Source of the DNA: Bradyrhizobiaceae bacterium
GTDB taxonomy: Bacteria > Pseudomonadota > Alphaproteobacteria > Rhizobiales > Xanthobacteraceae
Assembly: GCA_947481685.1 (NCBI GenBank)
Contig: CANKHA010000004.1
Location: 1-64,000 of the forward strand
Length of the DNA stretch: 64,000 bases
Direction: 5' to 3'
Shown: positions 14,926-23,751 of the stretch, one piece after another
Position numbering within the stretch: position 1 is the stretch's first letter
Layout: each line of letters starts with the position of its first letter
The notes under the pieces: model-generated
The model's input: the letters and a program-made list of their open reading frames with translations, nothing else
Databases searched by the model: none
Told to the model about the DNA's origin: nothing
Made by a program: the position numbers and the translations under genes

Positions 14926-15651
14926 CTACGATTGGAACAGGCTGCTCATCAACGACGTAGCAGTGGATGTCGCGGTCGACGCCGGATCTGTCGCCCGCAC
15001 GACCCGCTTGACCTGATCGATCGTGAATTTGAGCTCGCCGATAGAGAGCACCGGCGGCGTTTCGGAGACGTCTGCCGAATCGATAATGCCCTGCACGTCG
15101 GTGGTGATCGCCACGTTCTGGCCGCTCGCATCCTTGGCGGTGATCGTCATCGTATAGTCGCCTGCCGGCCAACGCTGGCCGTTGGTGCCGCGTCCATCCC
15201 AGACAAAATCTTGCCGGCCGGTATTGATGCTGTAGTTGCTGGAAAACGCGGTCTGCCCGGTGGAATCCTTGATGGTGACGGTCGCGCTGGCGGGCTTCGG
15301 TGAGCTGAAAGTCCAGGTCGTGGTGCCCGTGCTGCTGAGATGCGTTGTCGCGCCGCTGATGACCACGGTCTTGCCGACGAACTCAAGAGCGGCGGACGAT
15401 TGCGTGCTCTTCTGCAGCGCCACGAGGGTTTGAAGCTGGTCGTTGGAGCGGAGTTGCTGCTCGACCCCCGCGAACTGCACCAGTTGCTGCGTGAACTGGT
15501 TGGTGTCCAGCGGATCCAGCGGATTCTGGTTTTTCAGCTGCGTGGTCAGCAGTTGCAGGAACTGCGTGAAGTTGCTGGCGATGCCGGGATTGGTCGACGT
15601 CGAGCTGGTACCGGTGGCGGTTGTCCCGACGCCTGTGGTGGCTGAGATCAT
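14926..15651 (-). CDS. flgD: Flagellar hook cap (scaffold) protein FlgD
   Basis: 241 residues from the ATG at 15651. The diagnostic FlgD N-terminal motif is present (FTQFLQLLTTQLKNQNPLDPLDTNQFTQQLVQFAGVEQ, about 27-65), then an FlgD-Tudor/Ig-like region with the core VWDGRGTNGQRWPAGDYTMTITAKDA. FlgD caps the growing hook and directs FlgE assembly, and is exported. The start is chosen because fliK stops 11 bases upstream and AGGAACC precedes this ATG; the longer open frame to 15699 would overlap fliK. Same operon as fliK. Confidence 0.93.
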   Translation of the reverse strand: MISATTGVGTTATGTSSTSTNPGIASNFTQFLQLLTTQLKNQNPLDPLDTNQFTQQLVQFAGVEQQLRSNDQLQTLVALQKSTQSSAALEFVGKTVVISGATTHLSSTGTTTWTFSSPKPASATVTIKDSTGQTAFSSNYSINTGRQDFVWDGRGTNGQRWPAGDYTMTITAKDASGQNVAITTDVQGIIDSADVSETPPVLSIGELKFTIDQVKRVVRATDPASTATSTATSLMSSLFQS

Positions 15652-15661
15652 GGGCTGGTTC

Positions 15662-17107
15662 CTATACCCGGATATCGACGCCGCTGCCGAGACCGGCAAG
15701 GCGTCCGTAAGAACGTTGAGTCTCTACCTGCGCCAGCGTGTCGTCCGGCAGGACGATGCGCGCGACGGCCGGCATATTCTGGTTTTGCTCGCGCTGGGCG
15801 AAGGATTGATCGCGCAACGAGAATTGCATGCCGCCGTCGAATGTCTTGAGGCCCGCCTGCTGCAACGCGCGTTCCAGCTGCGGTGCGTCGCGGCGCAGAA
15901 GATCCAGCGTTTCCGAGCGTTCCACGCGCACATGCGAGGTGACTTTGCCGTCGCCGTCGATATGCAGGCGGACGTCGATGCGTCCGAGCTCCGGCGGATC
16001 GAGACGGATTTCAAAATGATTTTTGCCGGCCTGCGCATGCGCGGCGATTTCCACCGGGAGGCCTGCGACGGGAACACCATCTTTAGCGGTTACCTGATGC
16101 GCCGTTTGCGCGACGGCGGGATTGGCGATGTTGGTCGCCGCAGGAGCGGGCAGGGCGTTGGTATTGGTTGCTGCGTCGGCAGCCGCCTGCGCTACGGGCG
16201 CCTTTGGCGCGTCGTCGTTTGTTTCAACCTTGCCTTGCGCTGGATTCGCAATCGCGTCGGCGGAATGGTTGGGTTTGGCGGCCGGAGCTGAGTCAGTCGT
16301 GGCTTCGGCAACCGCGCCATCCGACGATTTGGTTTTAGCCTCGTCGCTATCGGATTTGGTTTCGGCCTTCACACCGGCAGCGATGTCGGCCTTGGGTGTG
16401 GTTTTCCTTGATACGGGCCTGGGGGCCGCGGTGTCGCCTTCCTTCGCGGCTGGCGCGGCGACCTTGGCGGCGACGGCTGCGGCAAAATCAGGAACGTCCG
16501 CATCGACAGGAGCAGTGGCGGCGGTCTGTGCGGTCTGTTCGGTCGCGGCGACAACTGCATCCGTTGCCTCGGGCGCGTCAGGTGCGTCAGTCAGAGCAGG
16601 CATTGCGACGGGAACTGGAACGGGTACGGCAACGGCATCGGTCTGAGCCTGCTGCGGAACGGCAACCGCATCGGCGGCGTCGGACGTATCGGTTTGCGCC
16701 GATCCATCGGTTTCCGGCTTGGTTTCCTGGGGCGCACTGGCGTCGGTCGTCTCAGCCAGCGCTACAGGTTGCGCGGGTTTTTCGCCGGAAGGCTGCGGGA
16801 CGGCAGCCACGATGGCGAGGGCCAGTTCGGCCTCAGCCTGACCGGCATCCTTGGCTTTCGGCACCTGGGGATCGATTTCCGGCGTCGTGGTCTTTGCGAC
16901 CACAACCGGGGTTTCCGGCGTGCTGACGTCCGCGGCGGCAGGCTTCGGGGCTGCCAGATCGGGCGTCTCGTCCCCGGAAGCCTCGCAATTATTGAGCAAT
17001 TCGGAGAACGGGCTGGACGCTTGATCCGCGCCGGCATGGGGCCGCCCGCTCGTAATGGGGGCATGGGCGGGAGCGCGGACACCGGTTTCTGACACAGCAG
17101 CAGGCAA
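15662..17107 (-). CDS. fliK: Flagellar hook-length control protein FliK
   Basis: 481 residues. The first about 330 are low-complexity, rich in Ala, Pro, Asp and Thr, as usual for the ruler part of FliK. The C-terminal Flg_hook domain is clear: HFEIRLDPPELGRIDVRLHIDGDGKVTSHV and LRRDAPQLERALQQAGLKTFDGGMQFSLRD (about 370-455). FliK measures the hook and switches export specificity through FlhB. The start is uncertain: the TTG at 17107 has GGAGG six bases upstream and is preferred over the TTG at 17125, which lies almost at the predicted transcript start. Confidence 0.87.
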   Translation of the reverse strand: MPAAVSETGVRAPAHAPITSGRPHAGADQASSPFSELLNNCEASGDETPDLAAPKPAAADVSTPETPVVVAKTTTPEIDPQVPKAKDAGQAEAELALAIVAAVPQPSGEKPAQPVALAETTDASAPQETKPETDGSAQTDTSDAADAVAVPQQAQTDAVAVPVPVPVAMPALTDAPDAPEATDAVVAATEQTAQTAATAPVDADVPDFAAAVAAKVAAPAAKEGDTAAPRPVSRKTTPKADIAAGVKAETKSDSDEAKTKSSDGAVAEATTDSAPAAKPNHSADAIANPAQGKVETNDDAPKAPVAQAAADAATNTNALPAPAATNIANPAVAQTAHQVTAKDGVPVAGLPVEIAAHAQAGKNHFEIRLDPPELGRIDVRLHIDGDGKVTSHVRVERSETLDLLRRDAPQLERALQQAGLKTFDGGMQFSLRDQSFAQREQNQNMPAVARIVLPDDTLAQVETQRSYGRLAGLGSGVDIRV

Positions 17108-17142
17108 AGGAACCTCCGAACGCAAATATCTGCAGCGGAAGG

Positions 17143-17158
17143 TGCAATCGCCGGGCCA
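17143..17158 (-). promoter_or_regulatory. Sigma-54-type promoter of fliK-flgD
   Basis: Minus strand TGGCCCGGCGATTGCA fits the -24/-12 consensus TGGCACG-N4-TTGCW at all but one position, with GG and GC correctly ten bases apart. It would start transcription near 17132, just ahead of the GGAGG ribosome site of fliK. Late hook genes are sigma-54 dependent in Caulobacter. An A/T-rich stretch with TTTAA repeats lies just upstream (17170-17200). Confidence 0.6.
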
Positions 17159-17341
17159 TCGGCAGGATTATAATAAAATAAGTTAAATCAATATCTTAAA
17201 TGGGGTGACAGAGCTGATTTCCCCTTCCGGTTCGGCACGGGATGCAGGGTCACGGCAATTCCTGCCGGGCGCGGGAAATTCCCTGTTTTTCCGGGGCTTG
17301 GCGCGATTGCGCGGGTGCCTTCCCTCCCTATAGTAAGAGGG

Positions 17342-18526
17342 ATGCACAACAGCCTGGACATTGAGGGGCGGCCGGAAGACACCCGCGTGGTCGTTGCCAT
17401 GTCGGGGGGTGTCGATTCCTCGGTCGTGGCGGCCTTGCTGAAGTCCGAAGGCTACGATGTCGTCGGCGTCACCCTGCAGCTTTACGATCATGGCGCTGCG
17501 ACCCACCGCAAGGGCGCCTGCTGCGCCGGGCAGGATATCCACGATGCCCGCCAGGTCGCGGAACGCATCGGCATTCCGCATTACGTTCTCGATTACGAGA
17601 GCCGCTTCAAGGCGGCGGTGATCGATCGCTTCGCGGAAAGCTATGTCGCGGGTGAAACGCCGGTGCCGTGCGTTGCCTGCAACCAGTCCATCAAGTTCAA
17701 GGATCTGCTCACCACCGCGCAAGAGCTGGGCGCGCGCGTGATGGCGACCGGCCACTATGTCGCATCGCGCGCTCTTTCCGGTGGCGGGCGTGGACTTTAC
17801 CGTGCGCGCGATACCGATCGCGACCAGAGCTATTTCCTGTTTGGCACCACAGACGAGCAACTCGACGTGCTGCGCTTTCCCCTCGGTGACATGACCAAGC
17901 CGCAGACGCGCGAACTCGCGCGCCGCTTCGGATTGTCGGTGGCGGAGAAGCACGACAGCCAGGACATCTGCTTCGTGCCGAGTGGCAAATACAGCGACGT
18001 GATCGAGCGCCTGCGGCCCGGCGCCGCGGAACCGGGCGAGATCGTCGATGTGCAGGGCAATGTGCTCGGCACGCACGCGGGCATTATCCATTTCACCGTC
18101 GGGCAGCGCCGCGGGCTTGGCATCGCTTCGGGCGCGCCGCTCTACGTCGTGCGGCTGGATGCCGTCACGCGGCGCGTTGTTGTCGGGCCGCGCGAAGAGC
18201 TGCGCACGGCGCGGATGGTGTTGCGCGACGTGAACTGGCTCGGCGAAAGCAGTCTTGAGCATGTGTTGGCGGACGAGCGGCTTGAGCTTTTCGTCAAGGT
18301 GCGTTCGACGCGGGAACCGCGGCCGGCCTGGTTGCGGGCTTCAGCAGGTGGCGTGGAGATCGAGCTTGTCGATGGCGAGGATGGGGTATCGCCCGGGCAG
18401 GCTTGCGTCTTCTACGACGGCGCCGACGGACAATCGCGTGTTCTCGGTGGAGGCTTTATCAAAAGCGCAACCGCAGCCAGCGTGGCCATGCCATTGTCGG
18501 AACCTGTTCCGGCGGCGGCGCGTTAA
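17342..18526 (+). CDS. mnmA: tRNA-specific 2-thiouridylase MnmA
   Basis: 394 residues from the ATG at 17342 (a GTG nine codons earlier is possible). The PP-loop motif SGGVDSS (21-27) binds ATP. The two catalytic cysteines are present: C113 in [11 protein letters not shown] and C210 in DSQDICFVP. The family segment [12 protein letters not shown] and a C-terminal beta-barrel follow. MnmA puts sulfur on U34 of tRNA-Lys, -Glu and -Gln. It is divergent from the fliK operon and followed after about 50 bases by the methyltransferase gene on the same strand. Confidence 0.96.
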   Translation: MHNSLDIEGRPEDTRVVVAMSGGVDSSVVAALLKSEGYDVVGVTLQLYDHGAATHRKGACCAGQDIHDARQVAERIGIPHYVLDYESRFKAAVIDRFAESYVAGETPVPCVACNQSIKFKDLLTTAQELGARVMATGHYVASRALSGGGRGLYRARDTDRDQSYFLFGTTDEQLDVLRFPLGDMTKPQTRELARRFGLSVAEKHDSQDICFVPSGKYSDVIERLRPGAAEPGEIVDVQGNVLGTHAGIIHFTVGQRRGLGIASGAPLYVVRLDAVTRRVVVGPREELRTARMVLRDVNWLGESSLEHVLADERLELFVKVRSTREPRPAWLRASAGGVEIELVDGEDGVSPGQACVFYDGADGQSRVLGGGFIKSATAASVAMPLSEPVPAAAR

Positions 18527-18574
18527 TCGAAGCCGCATTGAATCATTGAAGAGATTACCTGCGGAAAAAGGGCG

Positions 18575-19282
18575 ATGGGGAAGGAACTCAACCAGGCGAC
18601 GATCGACAAAGCCTATGCGCGCTGGGCGCCGGTCTATGATGTTGTCTTCGGCCCTGTGTTCGATCGCGGACGAAACACCGCGATTGTGGCCGCGGAGCGT
18701 ATTGGCGGACGGATTCTGGAAGTCGGCGTAGGCACCGGCATTTCGTTGCCGGAATATTCCCGCACCAACACCATCGTCGGCATCGATATTTCCGAGCCAA
18801 TGCTGCGCAAGGCGCGCCAGCGCGTCGCCGAGCACAAGCTCCACAATGTTGAAGGGCTGTCCGTGATGGACGCGGCGAACCTGGCTTTGCCCGATGCGTC
18901 CTTCGACGTCGTCGTCGCGCAATATGTCATCACCACCGTGCCGAACCCAGAAGCGACGCTCGACGAGTTCGCGCGCGTGGTTAAGCCGGGCGGTGAGATC
19001 ATCCTGGTCAACCACATCGGTGCGGAGACCGGCATGCGCCGCAAATTCGAGCAAGGCTTCGCGCCGCTTGCGCGCAAGCTTGGCTGGCAACCGGAATTCC
19101 GTTTCGGCAGGCTCGCGAACTGGGCAGAGCGCCACGGCGACATCAGCATCCTCGAGCATCGTCCGGTGCCGCCACTCGGGCACTTCTCGTTGATCCGCTT
19201 CAAGCGGGACGGTGGCGCGGCCAGTCGTATGCGGGGCGTGGTAGCGGGGACTGGAGTTGAACCAGCGACCTACGGATTATGA
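18575..19282 (+). CDS. PmtA-like phospholipid N-methyltransferase
   Basis: 235 residues, class I SAM-dependent methyltransferase: start MGKELNQATIDKAYARWAPVYD, SAM loop LEVGVGTG (about 49-56), VVGIDISEPML, and QYVITTVPNP. It resembles the Rhodobacter-type phosphatidylethanolamine N-methyltransferases that make phosphatidylcholine, a major lipid in this order; substrate unproven. The last about 20 residues (from RMRGVVAGTG) are read through the opposite strand of tRNA-Met and do not look native, so the ancestral stop near 19210-19230 seems lost. The ribosome site is weak. Confidence 0.82.
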   Translation: MGKELNQATIDKAYARWAPVYDVVFGPVFDRGRNTAIVAAERIGGRILEVGVGTGISLPEYSRTNTIVGIDISEPMLRKARQRVAEHKLHNVEGLSVMDAANLALPDASFDVVVAQYVITTVPNPEATLDEFARVVKPGGEIILVNHIGAETGMRRKFEQGFAPLARKLGWQPEFRFGRLANWAERHGDISILEHRPVPPLGHFSLIRFKRDGGAASRMRGVVAGTGVEPATYGL

Positions 19283-19315
19283 TTCCGCCGCTCTAACCAA
19301 CTGAGCTACCCCGCC
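19239..19315 (-). tRNA. tRNA-Met (CAT anticodon), elongator type
   Basis: The 77-base cloverleaf is complete: acceptor GGCGGGG/CCCCGCT, D-arm GCTC..GAGC, anticodon stem GCGGA/TCCGT with loop ATCATAA (anticodon CAT), a five-base variable loop, T-arm GCTGG-TTCAACT-CCAGT, and encoded 3' ACCA. The GGCGGGGTAGCTCAG start is like elongator tRNA-Met of alphaproteobacteria; a CAT anticodon could also be lysidine-modified tRNA-Ile, less likely by the body sequence. The last 44 bases overlap the end of the convergent methyltransferase frame. Confidence 0.95.
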
Positions 19316-19474
19316 GCCGTGGGCGAGATATAGGAAGCCTTGGCAAAAGCTGTCAAGGCGAGGCGGGTTCCGCATGACGGTTATGTCGCTATCCCGCCCA
19401 TGCACGCAGAAACACAGCCATTTTCGCGCCGTATTCTCTCCATGTGAGACGATATCTGTCCCGGAAGGTCCCCT

Positions 19475-19515
19475 GAAAAGCAAAGCGCCCGAACGGTTGG
19501 GTCCGGGCGTTGCTT
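19475..19515 (-). terminator. Terminator of the Bug protein gene at 19543
   Basis: Minus strand: GCAACGCCCG, a 12-base loop, CGGGCGCTTTGC, followed by TTTT. It starts about 30 bases after the stop codon of the minus-strand gene. Confidence 0.75.
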
Positions 19516-19542
19516 TCTCAACGGTCCAACCTTGGGGCGGAC

Positions 19543-20562
19543 TTACTTGATGAGGTCGCCGACCTTATTGACGATCGGCTTTGGCGTGGCGTAGATCTTC
19601 CTGATCAAGGCCTCGAGGTGCGCGCCATCCTCCGGTTCCAGTTCGAGCTTCCGCTCCTTGGTTTCGGCGATGAATTCGGGATCCTTCATCGTGGCCGCGA
19701 AAGCGTCGCGCAGCATCTTCAGCACTTCGGGCTTCAGATCGGGCGGAGCCACGAAGGGGCGGCCGATGCCCTGGCCGGCATACAGGAACTCGATCGCCTT
19801 TTTGGTGTCGTCATCCTTGGCCAGCGTCAGGATCGAAGGCACTTCCTTGATATCCTGATTCACCTCAGCGCCGCCCTGGAAGAGGAGGGTGACCGTCTTC
19901 TTGTCGATCCAGTCGGGACGCTTGCCGTGAACGCTGTCGAGGCTTTCGCAGATGCCTTCGACTTCGCCGCGCTCCATCGCAAGGAACACGTCGGATGACG
20001 ACGGGTAGCCGCCGATGATCTTGAACTTCATGCCGAGCAGCGCGTTGAGCGCGCGCGGATAAGCGTAGGTGCCGGTGCCGGGGCCGGTATCGCCGACGAT
20101 GAGCTCGGTCTTCAACAAATCTTCGGCCTTCTGCACCTTTGCACTCTTGAAGGCGATGCAAACGTTGGTCTCGGTTGTGGGCGTGCCGAGCCAGGTGATC
20201 TTGGTCGCATCGAAGCGAGCGCCTGCCTGACCGGTCAGCGGGCCGAGCGCCGCATCGCGTGCGATGATGCCCATCACGGTGCCGTCTTTTGGCGCTGCGC
20301 TGTAAATGTGGGCGGCTGCGGTGAAGCTGCCGGCGCCTGGCATGTTCTGCGGGATGACAGTCGGGGTGCCCGGCAGATGCTTGCCGATATGGCGCGCAAC
20401 GGTGCGTCCCCACAGGTCGTAACCACCACCTGGGCCAAAGCCGATGACCATGGTGACGGTCTTGCCGGCCAAATTCGGCGCCTGAGCGGATGCGGCGAGG
20501 GTTCCACCCGCAAGCAACGCCGTGGCGAGAGCAAACAAACGCACTGTCGATTTCATTTCCAT
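19543..20562 (-). CDS. Bug/TctC-family periplasmic solute-binding protein A
   Basis: 339 residues with a clear signal peptide (MEMKSTVRLFALATALLAGGTLAASAQA). The mature part has the Bug signature GFGPGGGYDLWGRTVARHIGKHLPGTPTVIPQNMPGAGS and a C-terminal LRDAF..TMKDPEF segment. Bug proteins bind carboxylated or aromatic compounds, usually for a tripartite tricarboxylate transporter whose TctA/TctB membrane parts are absent here. The start is set by GGAGG nine bases upstream; the long frame upstream to 20787 lacks protein-like character. The catabolic genes beyond the AraC regulator suggest the ligand is their substrate. Confidence 0.9.
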   Translation of the reverse strand: MEMKSTVRLFALATALLAGGTLAASAQAPNLAGKTVTMVIGFGPGGGYDLWGRTVARHIGKHLPGTPTVIPQNMPGAGSFTAAAHIYSAAPKDGTVMGIIARDAALGPLTGQAGARFDATKITWLGTPTTETNVCIAFKSAKVQKAEDLLKTELIVGDTGPGTGTYAYPRALNALLGMKFKIIGGYPSSSDVFLAMERGEVEGICESLDSVHGKRPDWIDKKTVTLLFQGGAEVNQDIKEVPSILTLAKDDDTKKAIEFLYAGQGIGRPFVAPPDLKPEVLKMLRDAFAATMKDPEFIAETKERKLELEPEDGAHLEALIRKIYATPKPIVNKVGDLIK

Positions 20563-20710
20563 AAGCAATTTCCTCCACGCTTCCGAGCGCCACTTGAAAC
20601 CATGGCTGTCCCGGAAAGCCTGAGGCTTATTAGCAAATCGCGCTGACGTTGAACATGACCCTTCGGTAACGCCGCGGTGAGGGGCCCGCGCTAATTGTCT
20701 CAGGGTTAAG

Positions 20711-21712
20711 CTAGGGGCTGGCCTTGATACCGATGATCTGCGCGACTGCCGCAACCTTGGCGCGCTGGTCCTCGATGGCTGCGGCATATTCAGCGGGCGT
20801 CGTCACATTAAGGACCTGACCGGTCGCCGCCAGTCTTTCGGCCAGCGTGGGATCAATCACTGCCCGAATGTCGCCGGAGATACGTTCGCGCAACGCAATG
20901 GGCATGGTTTTTGGTCCGTACAGGCCGACAAGGCCCTCGAGTTCGAGCACGGGATAGCCGGCTTCCACCACAGTCGGCACATCCGGCATGCTGGGAATCC
21001 GGTTACGGCTGGTAACGGCGAGCAACTTCGCTTTGCCGGCCTGGACTTGCGGTTGCACCATCGACAACGAGAGCATGGCCACCTGAATGCGTCCTTCGCC
21101 GAGGTCGCTCAGGCTCAGGTTGATGTCGCGGTACGGAACGCGCGCCATTTCCAGGTTGGCGTTTTTCAGAAAAGCCGACGTGATGAAGTCAGTGATTCCC
21201 GGAACGGCAGCCGCATTGAGCTTGCCCGGTTGTGCGCGCGCCAGCGAAACCAGCTCCGCCAGCGTGTTGACCTTGAGCGATTCCGGAACGGCGACGGTAA
21301 CGACGATATTCGACACGCCTGCAACCGGAACGATGTCGTCGCGATTGTAGGGCAGCTTGTCGTGGAGATACGGGTGCGCGGTAAACGTGCCCATGCCCGC
21401 GTAGAGCAGCGTGTGATCGTCATTGGCTTGAAGAAAAGCGGTGATCGCGACAAAGCCGTCTCCGCCCGGGCGGTTCTCGATCACCACCGGCTGACCCCAG
21501 CGTTTCTGCAACCGCTCGCCAATAAGTCTTGCTGAAATGTCGGTCGCGCTTCCCGGGCCGAGCGGCACGATGAAACGCACGGCGCGCTGAGGCCAAGCCT
21601 GCTGCGCCGAAGCCTGCTGCGCCGATGCCTGCTGTGCCTGTGTCGTGGTCGTAAGCAGCAGAGCGACCAGAAGGCTGCCTGCAAGCATGCGGATGGCTTT
21701 TGCGAGTGGCAT
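20711..21712 (-). CDS. Bug/TctC-family periplasmic solute-binding protein B
   Basis: 333 residues: signal peptide (MLAGSLLVALLLTTTTQAQ), a short repeated stretch AQQASAQQASAQQA encoded by 15-base direct repeats, then VRFIVPLGPGSATDISARLIGERLQKRWGQPVVIENRPGGDG, the classic Bug fold start, and the ending SPAEY-like TTPAEYAAAIEDQRAKVAAV. It lies between Bug protein A and the AraC-type regulator, all on one strand. A different ligand from A is likely since similarity between them is low. Confidence 0.92.
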   Translation of the reverse strand: MPLAKAIRMLAGSLLVALLLTTTTQAQQASAQQASAQQAWPQRAVRFIVPLGPGSATDISARLIGERLQKRWGQPVVIENRPGGDGFVAITAFLQANDDHTLLYAGMGTFTAHPYLHDKLPYNRDDIVPVAGVSNIVVTVAVPESLKVNTLAELVSLARAQPGKLNAAAVPGITDFITSAFLKNANLEMARVPYRDINLSLSDLGEGRIQVAMLSLSMVQPQVQAGKAKLLAVTSRNRIPSMPDVPTVVEAGYPVLELEGLVGLYGPKTMPIALRERISGDIRAVIDPTLAERLAATGQVLNVTTPAEYAAAIEDQRAKVAAVAQIIGIKASP

Positions 21713-21739
21713 CGAGATGACAAAAACCTTGTTCGTTTT

Positions 21740-22771
21740 TTATCTAATCCCGCGCAGCGTCGCGGTCGGGCTTTCGCCGAAATAGTCTTTGTAGTCCCGG
21801 GCGAACTGGCTCTTGTTGTCGTAGCCAACGGCGGTAGCAACATCGCCGACACGTCCGCCGCCGACCTGTGCTTCGAGCAGGCGGCGACGGGCGCGCAACA
21901 GCCGCACCCCTTTCAGATATTTTCGCGGGCTCGCCCCGCGATGCTGCTTGAAGCCGTAATAGAGCGTGCGGGAGCTGACCCCGGTAGCGGTCGCCAGATC
22001 CTCGATGTCGATCGGCTTCATATAGTTGTCGGAAACGAACTGCTCGGCGCGGCGCACATAGTAGGGCGCAACCTGCGAGCGGTCGGAAATGGCGCGGCCG
22101 TCCTGCTTGCGCAGGCTGCGCAGCAGAAGAAGCGACAGCAGGCGTTCCGCGTGCATTGCGGCGGCGGCATCCGACAGCGTGGAATGATCGCTGTTGAGAT
22201 CGTGAATGATGGTCTCGATGAAGCGTGCGAGGGCAAGCGATTGGTCGAGATGGATCACGGTGAGCGGCTGTTCGCCCAGCGTATCCCTGGAGGATTTGAA
22301 AGCTGCGAGATTCACCACATCCCGCCCGATCCGGAGATTGAGCAGGTCGCATTGGCCTTCCCACCGGCGCCGCAACACGCCGGGCGTGCTGACTGCGAGC
22401 GCATCGCCGGGCTTTACCTTCACCCAGGTGTCGCCGCCCTGGCTTGCTTCGAACTCGCCGCGCAACGGGATGTGCAGCACGACGTGATGATCAGGCGTGC
22501 GGAATGTCGCCGTCTCGCATTTCGCTTCGCAATTCCAGCTGAGGAAGCGCAGATCGATACGGCCGACGCGCGCATGCGCCTCGCCATAGCCAACGAAGCG
22601 TCCGGAATCGGTGACCGAGAAGGAACTGCGGCCGGCGGAGAAATCCAGGATGCGCTGCCGGGTGGAAAGAATGTCTGCCGCGGCGAAATGCTCGCAGCGG
22701 TTCATCAAATCGGAGCAGCTTTTGGCCCACTCCGAGACGGACAGCGCACTGGGACTGATAGCGTCACTCAT
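21740..22771 (-). CDS. AraC-family transcriptional regulator
   Basis: 343 residues from the ATG at 22771. The N-terminal part (about 1-200) is an AraC-binding-like cupin domain (RTPDHHVVLHIPLRGEFEASQGGD..KPGDALAVSTPG). The C-terminal two-helix-turn-helix domain is complete (IDIEDLATATGVSSRTLYYGFKQHRGASPRKYLKGVRLLRAR..VATAVGYDNKSQFARDYKDYFGESP). It is divergent from the hydrolase-monooxygenase operon across about 165 bases that contain palindromes at 22805-22820 and near 22845-22865, so it probably controls both. The inducer is unknown. Confidence 0.93.
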   Translation of the reverse strand: MSDAISPSALSVSEWAKSCSDLMNRCEHFAAADILSTRQRILDFSAGRSSFSVTDSGRFVGYGEAHARVGRIDLRFLSWNCEAKCETATFRTPDHHVVLHIPLRGEFEASQGGDTWVKVKPGDALAVSTPGVLRRRWEGQCDLLNLRIGRDVVNLAAFKSSRDTLGEQPLTVIHLDQSLALARFIETIIHDLNSDHSTLSDAAAAMHAERLLSLLLLRSLRKQDGRAISDRSQVAPYYVRRAEQFVSDNYMKPIDIEDLATATGVSSRTLYYGFKQHRGASPRKYLKGVRLLRARRRLLEAQVGGGRVGDVATAVGYDNKSQFARDYKDYFGESPTATLRGIR

Positions 22772-22781
22772 TATGGAGGGT

Positions 22782-22820
22782 ATTATAGAGCCGGGCCCGC
22801 TAATTTGCACCCCGGTGCAA
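22782..22820 (-). promoter_or_regulatory. Promoter and palindromic operator of the araC-type gene
   Basis: On the minus strand TATAAT (22787-22782) makes a perfect -10 element just before the regulator start, and 16 bases upstream TGCAAA can act as -35. It overlaps the perfect palindrome TTGCACC-CC-GGTGCAA (22805-22820), a likely operator. A second partial palindrome (CACAC-GCT-GTGTG) lies about 40 bases further toward the divergent operon. Confidence 0.6.
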
Positions 22821-22936
22821 GCTTTTGCGCTCCCTGTATAGGTATTGCACACGCTGTGTGGACAAGGGCTGGGCCTGTGGCGTCAATAACGCCGCCGCCT
22901 GCGGCGCCATTTTCCAAGCCGGGAGCCACTTTCCGC

Positions 22937-23722
22937 ATGTTAACGACGGACCAAAGCAAAACCCTGATTCACATCAGCGGCATGGACATCGAACTGGAGC
23001 GGCGCGGCAAGGGCCAGCCGCTTCTTCTGCTCTATGGCGAGGAAGGGCTGGAACCCGAGGCTCCCTTTATCGATGAACTGGCCAAGGACTTTGAGGTCTT
23101 TATCCCGTCGCCTCCGGGTTTCGGAAACTCCGAGCGGCCGGACTGGCTCAGGAGCCTCGACGACATCGCCTACATCTATCTCGACCTGATCGAGAAGCTC
23201 GCACTCAAGAATGTGCCGGTTGTCGGTTTCTCGCTTGGCGGCTGGCTGGCCGCGGAGATCGCGACCAAGGACGACTCCTTCATTTCCAAGCTGGTGCTGG
23301 TCGATGCTTACGGCATCAAGGTCGGTGGCCCGTACGATCGCGACATCGCGGATTTCTGGTGTCTGCATCCTTCCGAGGTTCTGAAGCTGAAGTGGCACGA
23401 TACAGAAAAGGGCAAGCGCGACTTCCCGTCCATGCCGGAAGAGAAGCTCACCATCGTCGCGCGCAACGTCGAGTCTCTTGCGCGCTTCTGCTGGGAGCCC
23501 TTCATGCACAATCCGATGCTCAAGGGCCGCCTGCATCGCATCAAGGTGCCGACCCGCGTGATCTGGGGCGAGCAGGACGGCATCGTGAAGCCGGCTTACG
23601 GCAAGGCTTATGCCGACGCGATTCCGGGCGCGATGTTCCAGTCAATTCCCAACGCGGGGCATTTCCCGCAGCTTGAACAGCCCGAAGCATTCATGACGGC
23701 GCTGCGCGAATTCCTGCGCTAG
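22937..23722 (+). CDS. Alpha/beta hydrolase 1 of the catabolic operon
   Basis: 261 residues from the ATG at 22937 (MLTTDQSKTLIHISGMDIELERRGKGQ). The triad is visible: Ser99 in GFSLGG, Asp in VIWGEQDG, His in NAGHFPQ. The fold is like meta-cleavage-product or ester hydrolases. The much longer open frame upstream runs through the regulator's antisense strand and is rejected. First gene of a four-gene operon with monooxygenase, second hydrolase and flavin reductase. It probably cleaves an ester, lactone or C-C bond made by the monooxygenase (inference). Confidence 0.88.
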   Translation: MLTTDQSKTLIHISGMDIELERRGKGQPLLLLYGEEGLEPEAPFIDELAKDFEVFIPSPPGFGNSERPDWLRSLDDIAYIYLDLIEKLALKNVPVVGFSLGGWLAAEIATKDDSFISKLVLVDAYGIKVGGPYDRDIADFWCLHPSEVLKLKWHDTEKGKRDFPSMPEEKLTIVARNVESLARFCWEPFMHNPMLKGRLHRIKVPTRVIWGEQDGIVKPAYGKAYADAIPGAMFQSIPNAGHFPQLEQPEAFMTALREFLR

Positions 23723-23751
23723 CAGCAACGCACTCAGAGGAAGGACGAACC

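Noticed and set aside
17176-17200. TTAA-N9-TTAA in the fliK upstream region as a CtrA box
   Set aside because: Wrong spacing; the sigma-54-like promoter explains the region better.
19277-19483. Minus-strand frame of 68 codons starting near 19483
   Set aside because: Its C-terminus is the tRNA-Met sequence read as protein (GGGVAQLVRAAES-type artefact); no domain or ribosome site.
21941-22936. Very long plus-strand N-terminal extension of hydrolase 1 (open from 21941)
   Set aside because: It runs antisense through the AraC-type regulator, lacks family similarity, and the hydrolase has a proper ATG at 22937.
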